This document shows positions 15,767 to 22,621 of a stretch of 26,984 nucleotides of DNA, in pieces. Position numbers and translations under genes: made by a program. Location: the NCBI GenBank assembly GCA_942491465.1, contig CALOBA010000012.1:1-26984 (forward strand), given 5' to 3'. Under the pieces are notes generated by a model. The model was not told the DNA's origin, did no database searches, and saw nothing but the letters and a program-made list of their open reading frames with translations. The DNA is from CALOBA01 sp942491465. GTDB lineage: Bacteria; Pseudomonadota; Gammaproteobacteria; Chromatiales; Chromatiaceae. Positions within the stretch are counted from its first letter, which is position 1. Each line of letters opens with the position of its first letter.

Positions 15767-15949
15767 GGGTGGCGCGTGCTGCGTCGCCTCGGCAACCCAA
15801 CCGCAGGGCCGCGGCGGCGCAGAGATTTCGCAGAGACGACTTACTATCCTTGCCGTTGCGACACGCGCTCAGCGTTTCCTCCCGGGCTTGGCGTCTCTGC
15901 GGTTGGCAAATCGACTTGGAGAGGTCCCGACGGGGCCTGAGAAACTCTC
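15767..15949 (+). other. Intergenic spacer with CGCAGAGACG inverted repeat between F and E
   Basis: The 183-base gap in an otherwise tight operon holds the inverted repeat CGCAGAGACG (15829-15838) / CGTCTCTGCG (15892-15901), a 10-bp stem with a 53-base loop. The right arm extended (GTCTCTGCGGTTGG) also resembles the reverse complement of CCAACCGCAGGG at 15797-15808. It looks like a dispersed intergenic repeat rather than a gene or promoter. Confidence 0.45.
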
Positions 15950-16594
15950 ATGGTGAATCAGGTAGAGGCGCTCGAGCAGGCCATCCTGGCTCGGGCAGAG
16001 CAGCTGGCGAGTCAGTACCGCGAGCGTGCCAACCGCAGCCGGGACGTGATCCTGCGCGATGCGGCGGAGCGGCTTAGGCTGCGTGAGCAGCGCGAGGAGG
16101 GGATCGCCAGGTCCCTCGGGGAGCGCGCCTTTCGCCAGCAGGTGCAGGCCCAGGAGCTGAAGCTGCAGACCAAGCTCGATCGGGTACGCTGGAACCTGGT
16201 GCGCGACGTGGAGGGCCGCTTGGGCGAGCAGATGCAGGCCTACCTGGCCGACGAGTCGGCTTGGCTGGAGACGCTGACCGCCTACATCGCCACCGCCGCC
16301 GAGCGCATCGAGCGCGAGCAGCTGCGCGTCCAGGCCAACAGCCGCGACCTGCGCATCCTGCGCGACGCCTGGGCATCGGTCACGGCGGCGCTGCCGGCGG
16401 GCAAGACCGTTGCGCTGGACGATGAGCCCATCGAGACCCTCGGCGGCGTCATGATCATCAGCGATGACGCGCGCATCCGCGTCGACAACACCTTCGACGG
16501 CCGCCTGGCGCGGCTGCGTGAGCAGGTGCAGCGGGTGATCCTGGAGCGGCTGTTGCCGAGCAGCTTCGACACCGGCAACATCTTCGGCGGATGA
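15950..16594 (+). CDS. V/A-type ATPase subunit E (peripheral stalk)
   Basis: This 214-residue peripheral stalk protein has an N-terminal long helix (residues about 1-110, LEQAILARAEQLASQYRERA onward) and a C-terminal globular domain. The latter includes LGGVMIISDDARIRVDNTFDGRL, a family hallmark in which the GG-V-x-x-x-x-D-R-I-x-V-D-N-T pattern is clear. Subunit E pairs with the G/H coiled coil at the operon start. The start at 15950 follows a repeat-containing gap, and the stop overlaps the subunit A start (ATGA). Confidence 0.9.
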   Translation: MVNQVEALEQAILARAEQLASQYRERANRSRDVILRDAAERLRLREQREEGIARSLGERAFRQQVQAQELKLQTKLDRVRWNLVRDVEGRLGEQMQAYLADESAWLETLTAYIATAAERIEREQLRVQANSRDLRILRDAWASVTAALPAGKTVALDDEPIETLGGVMIISDDARIRVDNTFDGRLARLREQVQRVILERLLPSSFDTGNIFGG

Positions 16595-18396
16595 GACAGA
16601 CAACCGACATGAAAGACAACAATACCGGCGTCATCCGCGACATCAACGGCCCCATCGTCACCATCGATCTGCCCGGCGTGCGCAGCGGCGAGCAGGTGCG
16701 CATCGGCGAGATCGGCCTGATCGGCGAGGTGATCTCGCTCAAGGGCCGGCTCGCCGTGGTCCAGAGCTACGAGGGCACCGAGGGCGTGCGCCCCGGCGAG
16801 CCCGCCTCCGGGCTCGGCTGGCCCCTGTCGGTAGAGCTCGGCCCGGGGCTCATGGGCGGCATCTTCGACGGCGTGCAGCGCCCGTTGGAGAAGATCGCGC
16901 TGGCCTCCGGCGACTACATCCGCCGCGGCCTGCACCTGCCGGCCCTGGAGCGCGGGCGAGAATGGGCCTTCGAGCCGACCCCGACGCTGGAGCCCGGCAA
17001 GCAGGTCAGCGCCGGCACCGTGCTCGGTACGGTGCAGGAGACCGAGACCATCCTGCATAAGATCATGGTGCCCCCGGGCATCGACGGCGAGCTGACCGAG
17101 CTGGCCCCCCGCGGCGACTACGACGTGGAGGCGACCATCGCCCATGTGCGCGACGCCCGCGGCCGCAGTCATCGCCTGAGCCTCTATCAGCGCTGGCCGG
17201 TGCGCAAACCCAGGCCGTACTTCCGCCGCGACGATGGCGTGGCACCGCTGATCACCGGCCAGCGCATCATCGACACCTTCTTCCCCCAGCTGAAGGGCGG
17301 CAAGGGTGCCGTGCCCGGACCGTTCGGCGCCGGCAAGACGGTCATCCAGCAGCAGGTGGCGCGCTGGTCCAACGCCGATGTGGTGGTCTACGTCGGCTGC
17401 GGCGAGCGCGGCAACGAACTGGTGGACGTGCTGGAGACCTTCCCCCAGCTCGAAGACCCCTACACCGGCCGCAAGCTGATGGAGAAGACGCTGCTGGTGG
17501 CCAATACCTCGAACATGCCGGTGGTGGCCCGCGAGGCCTCGGTCTACGTCGGCCTGACCATGGCCGAGTACTACCGCGACATGGGCTACGACGTGGTCAT
17601 GCTCGCCGACTCCACCAGCCGCTGGGCCGAGGCCCTGCGCGAGGTCTCCGGCCGCCTGGGCCAGATGCCGGTGGAGGAAGGCTACCCGGCCTATCTGTCC
17701 TCGCGGCTGGCCGCGGTCTACGAGCGCGCCGGCCGGGTCGAGACCTTCGATGCCGGCTCCGGCTCGGTGACCCTGATCGGCGCCGTCTCGCCGCCGGGCG
17801 GCGACTTCTCCGAGCCCGTCACCAGCCACACCAAGGACATCATCGAGACCTTCTGGGCGCTTTCGAAGGAGCTGGCCGACGCACGCCACTACCCGAGCAT
17901 CGACTGGGTGACCAGCTTCTCGGGCCATGTGCAGACCGCCGCGCAGTGGTGGCACGAGCAGGTGGACCGACACTGGGAGGCCCGCCGCGCCCAGGCCCTG
18001 GCCCTGCTCGCCCGCGACGCCGAGCTCTCGCGCATCGTCAACCTGGTCGGCCCCGAGGCCCTGTCCGACGCCCAGCGCTGGCAGCTCGAGGGGGCCTCGC
18101 TGATCAAAGAGGGCGTGCTCCAGCAAAGCGCGCTCGACGACATCGATACCTTCTGCTCGCCAAACAAGCAGTTCGCGCTGCTCGATCTGGCCCTGTCGGT
18201 CTACGACCGCGGCATGGAGCTGATCGAGCTTGGCGTCCCGGTCAAGGAGCTCCAGGACCTGCCTCAGCTCGCCCGCGTGCGCCGCTGCAAGTCCCAGTTC
18301 ACCAGCGAGCAGGTGGAGCGCATCCAGGCCTTCGCCGGCGAGGTCGAGCAGGCGTTTGCCGCGATCCGCGTCGACTACGAAAAGCAGGGCGACTAG
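16591..18396 (+). CDS. atpA: V/A-type ATPase catalytic subunit A
   Basis: The 601-residue catalytic subunit hydrolyses or makes ATP. The Walker A loop GPFGAGKT spans residues 243-250 (K249), followed by VYVGCGERGNELVDVLE with the catalytic glutamate region, and VVMLADSTSRWAEALREVSGRLG. The roughly 90-residue 'non-homologous' insertion typical of V/A-type A subunits lies before the P-loop (LALERGREWAFEPTPTLEPGK region). Length (580-610) fits V/A and not F-type alpha or beta. The first ATG at 16591 overlaps the E stop; an ATG at 16609 (MKDNNTGVIRDING) gives a more family-like N-terminus and is equally possible. No lesions are seen. Confidence 0.95.
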   Translation: MRQTTDMKDNNTGVIRDINGPIVTIDLPGVRSGEQVRIGEIGLIGEVISLKGRLAVVQSYEGTEGVRPGEPASGLGWPLSVELGPGLMGGIFDGVQRPLEKIALASGDYIRRGLHLPALERGREWAFEPTPTLEPGKQVSAGTVLGTVQETETILHKIMVPPGIDGELTELAPRGDYDVEATIAHVRDARGRSHRLSLYQRWPVRKPRPYFRRDDGVAPLITGQRIIDTFFPQLKGGKGAVPGPFGAGKTVIQQQVARWSNADVVVYVGCGERGNELVDVLETFPQLEDPYTGRKLMEKTLLVANTSNMPVVAREASVYVGLTMAEYYRDMGYDVVMLADSTSRWAEALREVSGRLGQMPVEEGYPAYLSSRLAAVYERAGRVETFDAGSGSVTLIGAVSPPGGDFSEPVTSHTKDIIETFWALSKELADARHYPSIDWVTSFSGHVQTAAQWWHEQVDRHWEARRAQALALLARDAELSRIVNLVGPEALSDAQRWQLEGASLIKEGVLQQSALDDIDTFCSPNKQFALLDLALSVYDRGMELIELGVPVKELQDLPQLARVRRCKSQFTSEQVERIQAFAGEVEQAFAAIRVDYEKQGD

Positions 18397-18400
18397 TCAA

Positions 18401-19780
18401 ATGAGTATTAAAGAATATCGCACCGCCGCCGAGGTCCGCGGCGGACTATTGATCGTTGGGGACACGCCGGGGGTGGCCTTCGGCGATCGCGTGCGGATCA
18501 CCGACGGTGACGGCGACACCCGCGACGGGCAGGTCATCCGTGCCGCCGACGATCAGGTCCTGATCCTGGTCTTCGAGGGCACCGATGATCTGGACCTGCA
18601 GGACATCTGGGTCCGCTTCCTCGACGAGCCCGTGGAGATCGCCCTGTCGCCGGAGATCCTCGGCCGCGAGCTGAACGGCCTCGGCGAGCCCCGCGACGGT
18701 CGCCCACCGATCCTGTCCAACCTGCGCCGGCCGGTCGGCGGCTCCGCCATCAACCCGGCGGCGCGGACCTATCCGCGCGAGTTCATCCAGACCGGCATCT
18801 CCACCATCGACGGCCTGAACTCCCTGGTCCGCGGCCAGAAGCTGCCGATCTTCTCCGGCTCCGGTCTGCCCCACAACCGGCTGGCGGCGCAGATCGTCCG
18901 CCAAGCCCGGCTGATGGACGACTCCTCCAGCTTCTCGGTGGTGTTCGCCGCGATGGGCGTCTCCTATGCCGACGCCAAGTTCTTCCGCGACGAGCTGGCC
19001 GCCTCGGGCGTGCTGCGCAACGTGGTCATGTTCGTCAACCTGGCCGACGACCCGCCGGTGGAGCGCCTGACCCTGCCGCGCACGGCGCTCACCGTCGCCG
19101 AGTACCTGGCCTTCGACCTCGACCGCCACGTCTTGGTGGTGATGACCGACATGACCTACTACGCCGAGGCCCTGCGCGAGGTCGCCACGGCCAAGGGCGA
19201 CGTGCCGGCGCGCAAGGGCTACCCCGGCTATCTGTATTCGGATCTGGCCGAGATCTACGAGCGCTGCGGGCGCATCCACCAGCGCCACGGGTCGATCACC
19301 ATGATGCCGGTGGTGTCCATGCCCTCCGACGACATCACCCACCCGATCCCGGACCTCACCGGCTACATCACCGAGGGCCAGATCGTGCTGTCGCGGGAGT
19401 TGCACAACCAGGGCATCTACCCGCCGGTGCACATCTCGCCGAGCCTGTCGCGGCTGATGAAGGACGGTATCGGCAAGGACGACACCCGCGAAGACCACCC
19501 CCACGTCGCCGCCCAGCTCTACGCCCTCTACGCCCGCGCGCTGGAGACCCGCAACCTCGCCAGCATCATCGGTGCCGACGAACTCTCCGAGCGCGACCGC
19601 CGCTATCTGGAATTCGCCGACGCCTTCGACACCAAGTTCGTCGGCCAGGGCGAGGCCGAGGACCGCTCCATCGAGTTTACGTTGAACCTGGCCTGGGAGC
19701 TGATGAGCGCCTTCCCCCGCGACATGCTCACCCGGCTGTCGGAGACCGAACTGGCGAAGTACTATCAGGGCAGTGGCTAG
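18401..19780 (+). CDS. atpB: V/A-type ATPase regulatory subunit B
   Basis: This 459-residue non-catalytic nucleotide-binding subunit alternates with A in the head. In place of a P-loop it has FSGSGLPHNRLAAQI (residues 151-165), the normal B-subunit replacement. Other family features are STIDGLNSLVRGQKLPIF, VVMTDMTYYAEALREV, KGYPGYLYSDLAEIYERCG and YITEGQIVLSRELHNQGIYPP. The N-terminus is MSIKEYRTAAEVRGGLLIV. The ATG lies four bases after the A stop. In most operons of this type subunit D follows at once; here a foreign-looking cassette of about 1.2 kb intervenes. Confidence 0.95.
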   Translation: MSIKEYRTAAEVRGGLLIVGDTPGVAFGDRVRITDGDGDTRDGQVIRAADDQVLILVFEGTDDLDLQDIWVRFLDEPVEIALSPEILGRELNGLGEPRDGRPPILSNLRRPVGGSAINPAARTYPREFIQTGISTIDGLNSLVRGQKLPIFSGSGLPHNRLAAQIVRQARLMDDSSSFSVVFAAMGVSYADAKFFRDELAASGVLRNVVMFVNLADDPPVERLTLPRTALTVAEYLAFDLDRHVLVVMTDMTYYAEALREVATAKGDVPARKGYPGYLYSDLAEIYERCGRIHQRHGSITMMPVVSMPSDDITHPIPDLTGYITEGQIVLSRELHNQGIYPPVHISPSLSRLMKDGIGKDDTREDHPHVAAQLYALYARALETRNLASIIGADELSERDRRYLEFADAFDTKFVGQGEAEDRSIEFTLNLAWELMSAFPRDMLTRLSETELAKYYQGSG

Positions 19781-19851
19781 CGCCTGAGACCACCGTTTGG
19801 TCTAAGGCTTCGGGCGAACTGGATGCCAGAAAGGTGCGGAGGTCGTGGTTC

Positions 19852-20501
19852 ATGCTGAAGGTGCTATTCTGGAACACTGGCCGCAAGCCGCTCGCGGATG
19901 CGCTGAACTGGCTTTGCCGGTACCACGATCCGGACGTTGTCATCCTTGCCGAGTGCGGTATCCCTGATGCTAAGCTCCTTTTGACAATCAATAACGGGCT
20001 GGAGCGCGATTACATCTTGCCGCCCAACGATAGCGCCAACAGCATCAGGTTTCTGCACCGGCTAAGTGTCGACAGCTGGAAGGTTATTGAAGATCGTGAG
20101 CGTTTTGCGATTCGCACCGTGGAGGTGCCAGGCTACCTGGAATTCCTTCTTGTGGCTGTGCACCACCAGAGTGCAAGAGAATTGCCAGTCAACGGGATCG
20201 GACGATATACAGGGAAAAGCGAACATACTTCTACAATCCGATGTGGAGTTTGCTTGGGGACGAGTCGCCGGGGCCTCCGGGAACCTATTTCCGCCGCGGT
20301 GACGTCGTGAGCTACTTTTGGAATACCTTCGATCAGGTGCTCTTTCGCCCTGATCTTGCAGCGAGCTTTCGTGCAGGTGACGTTGTCGTATTGACCGAGA
20401 TCGATGGTCAACCTCTAGTCTCCGAGCGCGGAATTGCCAAAACCTATTCCGATCACTTGCCCCTGTTTTTCACTGTTCGCAGCCAAAAAGGTAATAACTA
20501 A
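19852..20501 (+). pseudogene. Endonuclease/exonuclease/phosphatase-fold (EEP) gene with internal deletion and frameshift
   Basis: The N-terminal part (19852 to about 20205) reads MLKVLFWNTGRKP, DVVILAECG (metal-ligand glutamate) and FLLVAVHHQSARELP (VH-x-S motif), matching the start of EEP-fold nucleases and phosphatases. The C-terminal part, in another frame (about 20205-20501), reads REKRTYFYNPMWSLLGD, YFWNTFDQVLFRP and KTYSDHLPLFF (the catalytic S-D-H motif). The central segment that should carry the GDxN active-site motif is missing, and the two halves are out of frame. This points to an internal deletion rather than a one-base sequencing error. The start has GGAGG nine bases upstream. 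G+C is visibly lower than in the ATPase genes. The stop overlaps the next gene (TAATG). It was probably acquired as a two-gene unit. Confidence 0.7.
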
Positions 20502-20926
20502 TGTCGACCACCACGGCGGATGACCTTAATCTCTGGGGCGATTTTTCTGATCTTCCCATCACAAGGTCACCGAGCTATCTACTTGAGCGGCAGGCGGATA
20601 TGTTGCGGCAGCAGACTAATGGGCTGCTAGTTGGCGATGTATCTGTATCCAAGCATGTTCCGCAGCGCGATCACTTCTTGGTCACCTTAATCATTCGCGT
20701 ACCGGCGCTGGATAACTACGTCTACGAAGTGCTTTCAGTTTTTCATGACCTAAATTTCTACCCAGCTTTGCTTAGGTATCCGGACTCTCAAAGAGATGAT
20801 TGGAAAGAGATGGAATGCAAGAATGAAGAGGATTTTGTGCAGGAGTCCAGCAAGTGCTTCAATCTTCACAGGTGCGAAAGGTTGTCTCCGGATTATTGGC
20901 GATGCTTAACGCTAGTCAATAATTGA
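20501..20926 (+). CDS. Conserved-looking hypothetical protein paired with the EEP gene
   Basis: I cannot assign a function to this 141-residue protein. It has no signal peptide or membrane helix. The centre, FLVTLIIRVPALDNYVYEVLSVFHDLNFYPALL, looks like a compact alpha/beta domain, preceded by SPSYLLERQADMLRQQTNGLL (a helix with LxxQ spacing). The C-terminal half is acidic and then Cys-containing (CFNLHRCERL). Its ATG overlaps the EEP stop (TAATG), so the two were co-translated. I have a general memory, which I could not check, that proteins of this type recur next to EEP-family genes. In 20521-20580 I count 28 G+C of 60, far below neighbouring genes, and codon use is AT-tolerant. Both point to recent transfer. 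Confidence 0.6.
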   Translation: MSTTTADDLNLWGDFSDLPITRSPSYLLERQADMLRQQTNGLLVGDVSVSKHVPQRDHFLVTLIIRVPALDNYVYEVLSVFHDLNFYPALLRYPDSQRDDWKEMECKNEEDFVQESSKCFNLHRCERLSPDYWRCLTLVNN

Positions 20927-21000
20927 TCTAGACGGCAAATGACTGTGATGTCTTGTTACTTTAGGCAAGCGCCTGTACTGGCGATCTGAGCGATTGACCG

Positions 21001-21624
21001 ATGGCCCAACATACCCTCAAGGTTCCCCCGACCAAGAACACCCTGCTGTCGCTGAAGAAGCAGGCCCGTTTCCTCGAAGAGGGGCACGACCTCCTGGAGC
21101 GCAAGCGCGAGCTGCTGACGCGGCTGGTCTACGAGCGCATCGGCGAGTATCGGCGCCTGCGCGAACTGGCCGAAGCGGGGTTGCAGGAGACCTATCGCTG
21201 TCTCGGCATCACCCATCTGCGTATGGGCAGCCGCAGCATCCAGCAGGCGGCGCTGGGGGCGGAGCCGGCGCTGAGCGTCACCGTGCTGCCGCGGCGCAGC
21301 CTCGGCGTGGAGTATCCGGCGGTGACGGCGGAGCCGCTGCCGATGCGCCCGGTGGGGCTGCTCGGCACCGATGCCAGCTTCGACAATACCCGCCGCAGCC
21401 TGGCCGAGTCGGCGGTGCTGCTGGCCCGGCTCGGCGAGGTGGAGATCGCCCTGCACCGGCTGATGGAGGAGCAGCGCAAGGCGCAGAAACGCGTCAATGC
21501 GCTGAAGTACAACATCATTCCGCTCTACCGACGCACCATTCACTTCATCCAGTCGGCGCTGGAGGAGGAGGAGCGCAACACGCTGTTTCAGGTTAAGGTG
21601 CTGCGCGAACAGGCGCTGCTCTGA
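21001..21624 (+). CDS. V/A-type ATPase subunit D (central rotor shaft)
   Basis: The 207-residue coiled-coil rotor shaft starts VPPTKNTLLSLKKQARFLEEGHDLLERKRELL, the conserved subunit D N-terminal helix. It ends QRKAQKRVNALKYNIIPLYRRTIHFIQSALEEEERNTLFQVKVLK-like, the equally conserved C-terminal helix (actual ending KVLREQALL). The central part (residues about 75-130) is the short beta-hairpin region. Length is typical. It completes a full set of rotor and stator subunits. It is separated from subunit B by the EEP cassette, so its expression may now depend on read-through of that cassette or on a new promoter within it. Confidence 0.93.
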   Translation: MAQHTLKVPPTKNTLLSLKKQARFLEEGHDLLERKRELLTRLVYERIGEYRRLRELAEAGLQETYRCLGITHLRMGSRSIQQAALGAEPALSVTVLPRRSLGVEYPAVTAEPLPMRPVGLLGTDASFDNTRRSLAESAVLLARLGEVEIALHRLMEEQRKAQKRVNALKYNIIPLYRRTIHFIQSALEEEERNTLFQVKVLREQALL

Positions 21625-21718
21625 GCCCCTGCCAACCGATCTCGGCTCGACCCGGTTGCCGCGTTCCCGCCGCCGATGGCCTGAGCCGACCCCTTCGATC
21701 TGATTGGAGGCCGACCCC

Positions 21719-22621
21719 ATGCCCTTCGACCCTACCCAACCGCCCCTCGTCTTCGGCGAGGTCCTGTTCGACCGTTTCCCCGACGGTCGCGAGATCCTCG
21801 GCGGGGCACCGTTCAATGTCGCCTGGCACCTGCAGGCCTTCGCCGCGGCGCCGCGCTTCATCAGCGCCGTCGGTGCCGACCCCCTCGGTGAGCAGATCGC
21901 TGCGGCGATGGCGGACTGGGGCATGGACGGCGCCGGCCTGCAACGCCATCCGACCTACCCCACCGGCACCGTCGAGGTCAGCCTCGACGGCGGCGAACCG
22001 AGCTACGAGATCGTCGCCGAGCGCGCCTACGACCACATCGATGCCGACGCCTTGTCGCCGCCACCGGCCGGGGCGCTGCTCTATCACGGCAGCCTGGCGC
22101 TGCGGTCCGCGCCGTCGCGGGCGGCCTTGGATCGACTCTGCGCGGGGGGGGACGCGGCCATCTTTGTCGACGTGAACCTCCGCGACCCCTGGTGGGATGC
22201 GGAGCATCTGCGCCAGCTGTTGCATCGGGCCACCTGGGTCAAGCTCAATGCCGACGAGCTGCGGCTGCTGGCCCCGCCGGGGATGGCGGATGCGGGCGTC
22301 GAGGAGCAGGCACATGCCCTGCAGCAGCACTACGGGCTGGACATCGTCTACGCGACCTTGGGTGCGCGCGGTGCGCTGGCCTTGACCGCCGACGGCAATG
22401 GCCATCCGGTGGCGCCGAGCGCGCGCGTCGCGGTGGTCGACGCCGTCGGCGCCGGCGACGGCTTCGCATCGGTGCTGATCCTGGGGCTGCTGCGCGGCTG
22501 GCCGCTGCCGCTGACCCTGGAGCGGGCCCAGTCCTTCGCCTCCAGCATCGTCGGCCAGCGCGGCGCAACCGTGCGTGATCCGGCCTTCTATGCCGGCTTC
22601 CGCGCCGACTGGGGGCTCTGA
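21719..22621 (+). CDS. PfkB-family sugar kinase, probable fructokinase
   Basis: This 300-residue ribokinase-fold enzyme shows the N-terminal GEVLFDRFPDG and GGAPFNVAWHLQAF (substrate-binding Gly-Gly region). It also has VDVNLRDPWW, KLNADELRLL and the PfkB signature DAVGAGDGF (D241-F249), with D247 the catalytic base. The pattern of GGAPFN plus VNLRDPWW is typical of fructokinases. It overlaps the sucrose-synthase-like gene by one base (TGATG), and fructose is a product of sucrose cleavage, so ATP-dependent fructose phosphorylation to fructose-6-phosphate is the best reading. The start at 21719 has TTGGAGG eight bases upstream; an upstream in-frame TTG (21704) is part of that site. The gene starts 94 bases after subunit D. 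Confidence 0.87.
   Translation: MPFDPTQPPLVFGEVLFDRFPDGREILGGAPFNVAWHLQAFAAAPRFISAVGADPLGEQIAAAMADWGMDGAGLQRHPTYPTGTVEVSLDGGEPSYEIVAERAYDHIDADALSPPPAGALLYHGSLALRSAPSRAALDRLCAGGDAAIFVDVNLRDPWWDAEHLRQLLHRATWVKLNADELRLLAPPGMADAGVEEQAHALQQHYGLDIVYATLGARGALALTADGNGHPVAPSARVAVVDAVGAGDGFASVLILGLLRGWPLPLTLERAQSFASSIVGQRGATVRDPAFYAGFRADWGL

Noticed and set aside
16282..18126. 614-codon minus-strand open frame opposite subunits E and A
   Set aside because: It is antisense to conserved coding sequence and shows no recognisable motif or start context.
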